Assembly: GCA_023412195.1 (NCBI GenBank)
Contig: JAEYNZ010000092.1
Coordinates: 1 to 28,536, forward strand
Direction of reading: 5' to 3'
DNA length: 28,536 bases
Source: Bacteroidota bacterium
Lineage (GTDB): Bacteria > Bacteroidota > Bacteroidia > Bacteroidales > Prolixibacteraceae
In this document: positions 1 to 6,848 of the stretch, one piece after another
Numbering within the stretch: position 1 is the stretch's first letter
Layout: every line of letters starts with the position of its first letter
Position numbers and translations under genes: made by a program
The notes under the pieces: generated by a model
What the model was told of the DNA's origin: nothing
Seen by the model: the letters and a program-made list of their open reading frames with translations, nothing else
Database searches by the model: none

Positions 1-22
1 CCCCCCCCCCCAACCCCCCCCC
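1..22. repeat. Poly-C run at window edge
   Basis: Eleven C, two A and nine C form a near-homopolymer at the extreme left edge. Such runs at a sequence end often mark an assembly boundary or a slippage-prone tract. Nothing coding is seen in it. Confidence 0.6.
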
Positions 23-130
23 TCTCAATGCAAAAGCTCTGAAAACACCATCATTTCAACCAAAGGGAGACATCTCAAATATTTAACCGTACACTTATTA
101 AAAATAATATGGAAAATAAAATAAGTATGA

Positions 131-240
131 CTCCTTAAATCCCCCGAAGGGGGACTTCAGGCCGCTGCTGGTTTGGCAGGATGTTGCAAAAGAGCGTCTT
201 GCACCTCCACTTCGGGGAGGATGGGAGGGGTCGTGATCTA
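131..240. repeat. GC-rich hairpin repeat, likely dispersed intergenic element
   Basis: This segment is clearly more GC-rich than its flanks and holds two short hairpins: CCCCC-gaa-GGGGG at 141-153 and CCTCC...GGAGG at 204-220 with a TTCG-containing loop. On the minus strand it reads as a C-rich stretch with CCGAAGTGGAGG and CTTCGGGGGATTT. From memory, very similar segments occur many times between genes in Bacteroidota genomes and give spurious small ORFs. There is only one copy in this window, so its dispersed nature is recalled, not shown. The rest of 23-453 is AT-rich, with no gene or clear terminator for the butyrate kinase gene that ends at 454. Confidence 0.55.
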
Positions 241-453
241 CAAAATAAGGCTGCTTTTGAATGCCTAAAACATACGAGACACAAGACAAGATTATCATGT
301 AACTATTCACATTGTTCCAGCAGGATTATAGTCTTTATAGTTGCCTGCCTGCCCTATAGACCAGGTGTCTCAGGATCTTGCGTCCAGTCTCTCAAATTAT
401 TTGTGATTATTGATTTTATAGCTGAACAACAGGATTGGAAAGTTCCTACTCTT

Positions 454-1527
454 CTAATAAACATACTCCTTCACCGGGATTTCGTTTTTAGCTACCAGCA
501 GTGCGTTCATAGCGAGTGCCTGCAGTTCATCTTCGCCGGGGTAGACAAATACCTGAGCCAGGAATTTTACTTTTTTGGTTATCCGGGCTGTGAGGTTTTC
601 ACTGAAAGCAATACCTCCGGTCAGGAGGATGCCGTCGATGTTTCCTTCCAGAACAACAGCCATTTCGCCAATCATTTTAGACACCTGGTAAATAAGGGCA
701 TTTTGTATGAGCTGTGCTTTTTCATCACCCGATGCTGCCATCTTCTCTACCTCCATGGCATTGTTTGTTCCAAGATAACCTACATATCCCCCCTCGCCTA
801 CTACCATTCGCCGTACCTGGTCTTCTGAATATTTCCGGCTGAAGCAGATTCCGATAAGCTGCCCCACAGGAAGCGTTCCCGAACGTTCGGGGCTGAACGG
901 GCCTTCACCGTCGAAAGCATTATTGACGTCGATAACCCTGCCATTCTTATGGGCCCCAACCGAAATCCCGCCACCTAAATGGACAACGATCAGGTTCATT
1001 TCTTCATACATTTTCCCTGATCTTTCAGCATGCATCCTTGCTGTTGCTTTTTGGTTCAGGGCATGGAAAATGGAATGCCGCTGGAAACCCGGATGGCCAG
1101 CAATCCTTGCCACGTCACAAAGTTCATCCGTAACAACCGGATCGGCAACATAAGCTTGTGCTCCAGGAATCTGTAAAGCTATATAATCGGCAAGAAGTGG
1201 CCCAAGGTTACTGGCATGCTGCCCGAGCACCCCTTCCCTAACGTGTTTAAGCATTAAATGATTTACCCGGTATACACCGGATTCCAGGGGATAGGTAAGT
1301 CCACCGCGTCCTATTATAATTTTTATAGAATCAACCTCAATTCCCTCATCAATTAAAGAATCTATAATCAGCCCCTTTCTAAAATCAAACTGGTCGGTTA
1401 CATTTTTATATCTCAACAATTCGTCCATCGAATGACGGATAGTTTTATTCAGCACGCACTCCCTGTCGAAATAAACAGCAAATTTGGTTGAAGTTGAACC
1501 TGGGTTAATGGCAAGGATTCTGTGCAT
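454..1527 (-). CDS. buk: Butyrate kinase
   Basis: This 357-residue protein has the usual butyrate kinase length and belongs to the ASKHA acetokinase superfamily. It catalyses butyryl phosphate + ADP to butyrate + ATP (reversible) in the cytoplasm. The N-terminus has the phosphate-1 loop AINPGSTSTKFAVY, which separates it from acetate kinase (NCGSSSLK). HLGGGISVGAHKNGRVIDVNNA follows near residues 200-220 and a LTGGIA adenosine-loop motif near 305. It lies 15 bases downstream of the phosphate butyryltransferase gene on the same strand, so the two very likely form an operon. Branched-chain or other short acyl phosphates could also be substrates. No strong terminator is visible downstream. Confidence 0.94.
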   Translation of the reverse strand: MHRILAINPGSTSTKFAVYFDRECVLNKTIRHSMDELLRYKNVTDQFDFRKGLIIDSLIDEGIEVDSIKIIIGRGGLTYPLESGVYRVNHLMLKHVREGVLGQHASNLGPLLADYIALQIPGAQAYVADPVVTDELCDVARIAGHPGFQRHSIFHALNQKATARMHAERSGKMYEEMNLIVVHLGGGISVGAHKNGRVIDVNNAFDGEGPFSPERSGTLPVGQLIGICFSRKYSEDQVRRMVVGEGGYVGYLGTNNAMEVEKMAASGDEKAQLIQNALIYQVSKMIGEMAVVLEGNIDGILLTGGIAFSENLTARITKKVKFLAQVFVYPGEDELQALAMNALLVAKNEIPVKEYVY

Positions 1528-1542
1528 AAAGGAAATAATTGA

Positions 1543-2445
1543 TTAACTGATTAGTGAAGCAAGGGCTATTGAGTTCAGTTTAGTTTTTTCACTGTCGCCC
1601 CGTGATGAAACGATTGCCGGCACTTTGGCTCCCACAATAATTCCTGCCATCTGGGCACGACACAGCTTTGAATTGGTTTTATAAAAAACATTTGCTGCAT
1701 CTATATTTGGGAACAACAGGCAATCGGCATCACCGGCCACCGGAGATTTAAAACCTTTAATGGCTGCCGACTCACGGCTGATAGCTACATCCAAAGCCAT
1801 AGGCCCGTCAACCAGTCCGCCCTCTATCTGACCGTGTTCCGACATTTTGGCTATGGTTGCGCCGTCCATGCATGACTGGATGGAAATAATTATCTGTTCG
1901 GTAGGGGCAATTACGGCAATTTTAGGTTGATCTATGCCCAATGCCTTTGAAGTTTTAATCAGGAATTCAGTCATCAGGATTTTCTGCTTCAGGTCAGGGT
2001 AGGGAATGACGCCGGCATCGGAGAATACAAGCATTTTGTGGTAATTTTGATTTTCCATAATGGCCACATGGCTTAACATGCTTCTGGAAGGCACCAGGGC
2101 ATATTCCTTTTTCAGCAAGACCTTCATGAATTTATCTGTTGATACCATGCCTTTCATGATCAGGTCGGCTTTTCCTTCATGTATCAGTTCCACTGCCTTT
2201 TCAGCCGCTTCACGTTCTGAATTTGTATGGATGATGTCATATTTGCATATATCAATGTTCAATTCACTGCAGGTTTCGGAAATCTTTCCCCTGTCGCCTG
2301 TCAGTAATGGTGTCACCAGACCAAGTTCAACAGCATCATTCAAAGCTCCCAGGGTATTGGCATCAACACCGTTAACAGTTATAAGCCTTTTTCCAGGACG
2401 GTTTTTAACAGCTTCAAGCAGATCTTTAAAATTCCGGATTTCCAT
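1543..2445 (-). CDS. ptb: Phosphate butyryltransferase
   Basis: The 300-residue protein is a full-length phosphate acetyl/butyryltransferase family member. It interconverts butyryl-CoA + phosphate and butyryl phosphate + CoA, feeding the adjacent butyrate kinase for substrate-level ATP formation. Recognisable family segments are ADLIMKGMVSTDKFMKVLL near residues 93-111, SHVAIME, VFSDAGVIPYPDL, EGGLVDGPMALDVA and the C-terminal AGIIVGAKVPAIVSSRGDS. These are typical of the Ptb branch and not of the Pta domain of acetate producers. The start is the ATG at 2445, with an AT-rich leader and no Shine-Dalgarno, as is common in Bacteroidota. A broken acetate kinase fragment lies 101 bases upstream on the same strand. 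Confidence 0.93.
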   Translation of the reverse strand: MEIRNFKDLLEAVKNRPGKRLITVNGVDANTLGALNDAVELGLVTPLLTGDRGKISETCSELNIDICKYDIIHTNSEREAAEKAVELIHEGKADLIMKGMVSTDKFMKVLLKKEYALVPSRSMLSHVAIMENQNYHKMLVFSDAGVIPYPDLKQKILMTEFLIKTSKALGIDQPKIAVIAPTEQIIISIQSCMDGATIAKMSEHGQIEGGLVDGPMALDVAISRESAAIKGFKSPVAGDADCLLFPNIDAANVFYKTNSKLCRAQMAGIIVGAKVPAIVSSRGDSEKTKLNSIALASLIS

Positions 2446-2546
2446 AGGTTTATTTTTTCTACGAAATTAGAACAATCATTCCTGTTATATGGTAACATTT
2501 CTCAGTAAAAAAGATGTTTTAAAGAGATTCAACGGATCTGCATATT

Positions 2547-2750
2547 TTAACAGACGCTGATCATGAATAAGATTTTCCCATTGCTGTTTTGATCCCATTC
2601 TCTTTTTGGAGCTTTAAAAACAAAGGAAGTATCTCCGACCGGAATTTTTTCGGCTTTGCAGCCCATAATGAGAACTTCTTCAGGCATTAGAAATAGCTGA
2701 AATTTTAAAGAAGAACTCCCGCAATTCAATACAAGCCCATTCATACACAT
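2547..2750 (-). pseudogene. ackA: Acetate kinase N-terminal remnant
   Basis: This 67-codon reading frame begins with the acetate kinase N-terminal signature LVLNCGSSSLKFQL, followed by an EEVLIMG...EKI segment and FKAPKRE, as in real AckA proteins. It then runs into unrelated residues and a stop. Full-length AckA is about 400 residues, so more than 80 percent is missing and no catalytic centre remains. A downstream stretch read in another frame (HDQRLLKYADPLN) weakly resembles the next AckA segment, which would fit a frameshift near 2580 followed by a deletion; that part is speculative. The remnant lies directly upstream of ptb-buk on the same strand. It is probably non-functional. A small expressed protein is possible but unlikely. 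Confidence 0.75.
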
Positions 2751-3147
2751 TTATTTTCTATAACAACTTTAGCAATAATCCCATGAATATAGTTAAATGG
2801 ATGGTAAAATTATCTTCTGAAAAAAGCTTTTTTTAATGGGGATTCAGGTGCCAGAAAAAATAAGGCGATTTCTTTTGTAAAATAGTTTTTTTATGTAATT
2901 TACAAGCGATTAGATATAGAGATAAAAAAGAAATACAACAAACTATTTGTGAGTTCATATGATCAGCCATACATGATTCAGTTTCTAAAGTTTAAAAGTT
3001 TATTTGAAACAAACATAAATGCGGACCATTTTGACCGGTATTCAACTGGAAAAAAGCGTTCATCAGGAGTGTTATAAAGTTGGCTTTCGTGAGAGAGCCA
3101 GGTAGTGAGTTGTATTTTAACTTATAAAACTTTTTAAAATCTGAGCT
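2751..3147. other. Intergenic region between divergent ackA remnant and acs
   Basis: This AT-rich stretch separates the minus-strand acyl-phosphate genes from plus-strand acs and should hold promoters for both directions. I find no good match to TTG-N19-21-TAnnTTTG upstream of acs. On the minus strand a TATGTTTG box (complement of 3010-3017) lacks a correctly spaced upstream TTG. A perfect palindrome AAAAAAGCTTTTTT lies at 2820-2833 but has no recognisable role. Confidence 0.4.
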
Positions 3148-5070
3148 ATGGTTAAAAAGATCACAAGTCTTGCGGAGTATTTTGAGAAATATCGTGAGAG
3201 CGTTGCCGACCCTGAAGGTTTTTGGGCAGATATTGCCGATAACTACTACTGGCACAAAAAGTGGGATCAGGTGCTGAAGTGGAAGTTTGAAGGGGAAGGC
3301 GCTCCCGATGTGGAATGGTTTGTTAACGGCAAGCTGAACATTACGGAGAATATATTTGAACGGAACATGTTCATGCGCAAGGATCAGGTTGCCATTATCT
3401 GGGAACCAAACGATCCGAAGGAGCCTGAAATCAGATTAACCTATGGTCAGTTGTACGAAAAAGTGTGTCAGTTTGCAAATGCTTTAAAAAAGCTGGGCGT
3501 TGAAAAAGGAGACCGTGTGGCTATCTACCTGCCCATGGTACCCGAACTGGCTATCGCAATGCTTGCCTGTGCCCGGGTTGGGGCCATACATTCCATTATT
3601 TTTGCTGGTTTTTCAGCCTCTGCCCTTGCCGACCGCATCATTGATGCAGAGGCCAAAGTGATTATAACCTCCGATGGCGGATACAGGGGAAATAAATCCA
3701 TACCGCTGAAATCTATTGTGGATGAAGCCCTTGAAAAATGTCCGACAGTTAAAACATCCATTGTCTTAAAACGCACAGAAGAAGAGATCAGATGGGTTAC
3801 TGACCGCGACATCTGGTGGCACGATGCCATCGATGGTGTTGCCACAGAGCATAAGGCAGAGGTAATGGATGCTGAGGACATGCTTTTTATTTTATATACT
3901 TCAGGCTCCACAGGAAAGCCCAAAGGAGTGGTACATACCACTGCAGGGTACATGGTCTATGTCGAATACACGTTTAAAAATGTATTCCAGTACAGCGATG
4001 GTGATACCTATTGGTGCACTGCAGATATAGGCTGGGTTACAGGGCATTCATATATTGTATACGGACCTCTGCTGGCCGGTGCAACATCCATTATGTTCGA
4101 AGGCGTACCTACATGGCCCGATGCGGGCAGGTTCTGGGAGGTTGTCAACAAATACAAGGTAACACACTTCTACACAGCTCCTACAGCCATCAGGGCATTG
4201 ATGGCCCAGGGTGACGAATGGGTTCAGAAACATGATCTGGGTTCTCTGAAAGTTCTGGGAACTGTTGGAGAGCCCATAAACGAAGAAGCCTGGCGATGGT
4301 ACCATGACATGGTAGGCAAATCATGCTGCCCCATTGTAGATACATGGTGGCAGACTGAAACCGGGGGTATTATGATATCACCTCTGGCAGGAATCACACC
4401 CACCAAACCTTCCCTTGCAACCCTGCCCCTGCCGGGAATTCAACCTATACTGGTTGATCCTGAAGGAAATGAGCTAAAGGGAAACAGCGTGGAAGGTATT
4501 CTTTGCATTAAGTTTCCATGGCCGGGTATGCTCAGAACGACCTATCGCGACCATCAGCGATGCTTTATGACCTATTTTTCGGCATACAGGCGGTTATACC
4601 TAACAGGTGACGGCGCCAAAAGGGATGAAGAAGGTTATTACAGAATCATTGGCAGAATCGATGATGTCATCAACGTTTCGGGGCACAGAATAGGGACGGC
4701 TGAAGTAGAAGACGCAATCAATCAGCATCCCAAGGTGATAGAATCGGCTGTTGTTGGTTATCCCCATGAAATCAAAGGTTCGGGAATTTATGCTTACGTG
4801 ATCTGCGAGGACCTTTCCGACAAAGAAATGAGAACGATAGAAGACGAAATCAGGGCAACTGTGAACAAATTTATAGGCCCCATTGCCAAACCTGATAAGA
4901 TACAAATAGTTAGTGGCTTGCCAAAAACACGGTCAGGAAAAATTATGCGGCGCATACTACGAAAGATTGGGGAAGGAGATGCCACCAATCTTGGTGACAC
5001 TTCCACCCTGCTCGACCCGGGAGTTGTGGAAGAAATTATAAACGGGGCAAAAGTTGAAGTAAAACGATGA
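3148..5070 (+). CDS. acs: Acetyl-CoA synthetase, AMP-forming
   Basis: A full-length (640 residue) Acs that makes acetyl-CoA from acetate, CoA and ATP through acetyl-AMP. The phosphate-binding loop YTSGSTGKPKGVVHTT starts at residue 250. VDTWWQTETGG has W401, corresponding to the tryptophan (W414 in Salmonella Acs) that limits the pocket to acetate or propionate. The hinge and C-terminal region has LTGDGAKRDEEGYY and GRIDDVINVSGHRIGTAEVE. The C-terminal PKTRSGKIMRR places K598 at the site that is reversibly acetylated by Pat/CobB systems in other bacteria (K609 in Salmonella). A fused acyl-CoA synthetase-GNAT gene and a sirtuin lie 2-6 kb downstream on the same strand, which fits post-translational control. 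A strong terminator follows, so it is probably its own transcription unit. Confidence 0.97.
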   Translation: MVKKITSLAEYFEKYRESVADPEGFWADIADNYYWHKKWDQVLKWKFEGEGAPDVEWFVNGKLNITENIFERNMFMRKDQVAIIWEPNDPKEPEIRLTYGQLYEKVCQFANALKKLGVEKGDRVAIYLPMVPELAIAMLACARVGAIHSIIFAGFSASALADRIIDAEAKVIITSDGGYRGNKSIPLKSIVDEALEKCPTVKTSIVLKRTEEEIRWVTDRDIWWHDAIDGVATEHKAEVMDAEDMLFILYTSGSTGKPKGVVHTTAGYMVYVEYTFKNVFQYSDGDTYWCTADIGWVTGHSYIVYGPLLAGATSIMFEGVPTWPDAGRFWEVVNKYKVTHFYTAPTAIRALMAQGDEWVQKHDLGSLKVLGTVGEPINEEAWRWYHDMVGKSCCPIVDTWWQTETGGIMISPLAGITPTKPSLATLPLPGIQPILVDPEGNELKGNSVEGILCIKFPWPGMLRTTYRDHQRCFMTYFSAYRRLYLTGDGAKRDEEGYYRIIGRIDDVINVSGHRIGTAEVEDAINQHPKVIESAVVGYPHEIKGSGIYAYVICEDLSDKEMRTIEDEIRATVNKFIGPIAKPDKIQIVSGLPKTRSGKIMRRILRKIGEGDATNLGDTSTLLDPGVVEEIINGAKVEVKR

Positions 5071-5078
5071 TCTGTTTA

Positions 5079-5117
5079 AAAAAAAAGACATCTTCAGTGT
5101 AAAGATGTCTTTTTTTT
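5079..5117. terminator. Intrinsic terminator after acs
   Basis: A 9-bp perfect stem (AGACATCTT at 5086-5094 with AAGATGTCT at 5102-5110) has a 7-base loop. It is preceded by an A-run and followed by a T-run, so it can act in both directions. It lies 8 bases after the acs stop and separates acs from the MFS gene. Confidence 0.93.
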
Positions 5118-5227
5118 CATTTCTTATAAAAAACCAATATTGTATCGGGCATGATTCGCCAACACAGCATCAGATGATAAAGATCATGCGAATTCCGTCC
5201 GAACCTTAAAAAACAAATTCTTCAAGG

Positions 5228-6535
5228 ATGAAAAACCAAAAAAAATTTAACCGGAATCTCGTAGTGCTGGGTGCAATCCTTATTCAGCTGGCACTCGGTG
5301 CTATCTATGCATGGTCGGTTTACACAAGGCTGCTTGTTGAAGCCGGCTGGACAAGGACTCAGACACAACTGGTGTTTTCTGCAGGACTTACTTCATTTGC
5401 TATTGTTATGGTCATCGCTGGCCGGCTGATGCCTGCAACAGGCCCCCGGAAACTTGCGTTTGCAGGAGGCATTATTTTAGGACTGGGATATATATTCTCC
5501 GGAATTTTCGGTGCTGAAAATTTCATTACCACCCTATTGTTTATTGGGATATTAGGCGGTTCAGGCATTGGGCTCGGCTATGTTGTCCCCATTGCAGTGG
5601 GAATGCGCTGGTTTCCTGACAGAAAGGGAATGATTACAGGGCTTGCCGTCGCTGGATTTGGTTTTGGGGCTACCCTGTGGATGGCAATTGCCGACAGGCT
5701 GGGACCATTCGGAGGTGGAGAATTACTTGCCAGGGCAGGAATCTCAAATACATTTATCATCTATGGTGTGGCTTACCTTGTACTTGTATCCATAGGCAGT
5801 ATCTGGATGGTTTTTCCGCCTGAAGGATGGATACCAAAAGGATGGACACCTCCTGCAGCCTCCAGTTCTACTTCTGCTGGAACACTTAATTTTTCAAGCA
5901 GAGAGATGATGCAAACCCCACAATATTACCTGATTCTGCTCACATTCACTTTCAGTGCAGCAGCCGGACTGATGAGTATAGGTCTTATGAGGCTATGGCC
6001 GCAGGAAGCTCTCAGCAGGTCGGGGATAACACCAGAAGCCGCCGGTGCTGCAGCAACAATGGCAATGGCTGTATTCTTTGCACTGTTTAACGGACTGGGA
6101 AGAATTCTCTGGGGAATGCTCAGCGATAAAATCGGAAGGAAAAAAGCCATTATTATTATGATGGCCAGCCAGGGGATATTTGTTATTTTATTTCAGTGGA
6201 TGGCAGGGAATATTTTTACACTATATCTTTTTGCTATCCTGATCGGCTTTAATTTCGGGGGAAATTTTGCGCTCTTTCCCACCATTACAGCCGATACTTT
6301 CGGGACAAAATATGTAGGACAAAATTATGGATGGGTATTTCTGGCTTATGCTGTTGGGGGGGTTTTCGGACCTGTAATGGGAGGCAGGCTCGGTGACATG
6401 AATAATTTCCCTTTAGCCTTTACAATTTGCGGAATACTCTGTTTTGTGGCCGTGTTAACAATCTCACTTGTTCATCCTGCTGAACGGAAGGCTACAGTTA
6501 TTCCTGCAGCAACTCCTGAAGTTAGCCATGTCTAA
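5228..6535 (+). CDS. MFS transporter, OFA family (carboxylate antiporter-like)
   Basis: A 435-residue inner-membrane protein with about 12 hydrophobic segments. It shows typical oxalate/formate antiporter (OFA) family features: LGAIYAWSVYTRLL in the first membrane helix, GLGYVVPIAVGMRWFPDRKGMITGLAVAGFGFGA around residues 115-150, and LSDKIGRKKA in the loop of the second half near 300. OFA members carry oxalate, formate, lactate or other small carboxylates. The substrate cannot be read from the sequence. Between acetyl-CoA synthetase and another acyl-CoA synthetase, uptake or exchange of acetate or a related short-chain acid is a reasonable guess. Terminators flank it on both sides, so it is probably monocistronic. 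Confidence 0.88.
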   Translation: MKNQKKFNRNLVVLGAILIQLALGAIYAWSVYTRLLVEAGWTRTQTQLVFSAGLTSFAIVMVIAGRLMPATGPRKLAFAGGIILGLGYIFSGIFGAENFITTLLFIGILGGSGIGLGYVVPIAVGMRWFPDRKGMITGLAVAGFGFGATLWMAIADRLGPFGGGELLARAGISNTFIIYGVAYLVLVSIGSIWMVFPPEGWIPKGWTPPAASSSTSAGTLNFSSREMMQTPQYYLILLTFTFSAAAGLMSIGLMRLWPQEALSRSGITPEAAGAAATMAMAVFFALFNGLGRILWGMLSDKIGRKKAIIIMMASQGIFVILFQWMAGNIFTLYLFAILIGFNFGGNFALFPTITADTFGTKYVGQNYGWVFLAYAVGGVFGPVMGGRLGDMNNFPLAFTICGILCFVAVLTISLVHPAERKATVIPAATPEVSHV

Positions 6536-6559
6536 ATTAAAATGATTCATATCAATACG

Positions 6560-6589
6560 AACCCGGAAGATTATATTTCCGGGTTTTTT
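6560..6589 (+). terminator. Intrinsic terminator after MFS gene
   Basis: A 9-bp stem AACCCGGAA (6560-6568) / TTCCGGGTT (6577-6585) with an 8-base loop runs into six T. It lies 24 bases after the MFS stop. Confidence 0.92.
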
Positions 6590-6744
6590 CATGACTGATT
6601 CATGACAGACGGCAACTTTATGTTGTGAAACAGGTTTAGAAGATGTTGTTTTTAAACATAAAATCAGAAGATAATTTGGCTATAATGCATATAACTCCCT
6701 GTATTATAACGATCAGTAATTATTCTTCGGAAGTTTAAACTGAG

Positions 6745-6785
6745 TCAGGAAAAATTTTAGAACCTGATTTTTTTTCCTGATTTTT
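6745..6785 (+). promoter_or_regulatory. Alternative terminator-like hairpins in leader of the synthetase-GNAT gene
   Basis: TCAGG at 6745-6749 can pair with CCTGA at 6763-6767, followed by eight T. As the longer TCAGGAAAAA (6745-6754) it can instead pair with TTTTTCCTGA (6771-6780), followed by five T. The two structures share the left arm and exclude each other. They sit 64 bases upstream of the start at 6849, after the MFS gene already has its own terminator. This suggests an attenuator or the end of a short leader RNA. The rest of 6590-6744 is AT-rich, with no gene and no clean promoter match. Confidence 0.5.
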
Positions 6786-6848
6786 ATAGGCAGATTAACT
6801 CATCTTTAACAGTTGGGAGGAACGAGATAAAATTTAAATCAAATAACC

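Noticed and set aside
98..310. Minus-strand 70-residue open frame
   Set aside because: Lies over the GC-rich hairpin repeat; such elements give spurious ORFs with PPRSGGA/SPFGGF-like peptides.
181..828. Plus-strand 215-residue open frame
   Set aside because: Antisense to the 3' part of butyrate kinase and running through the GC-rich repeat; its composition resembles no protein and the opposite-strand gene is certain.
2820..2833. Perfect AAAAAAGCTTTTTT palindrome
   Set aside because: No loop and very AT-rich; likely by chance in this AT-rich gap.
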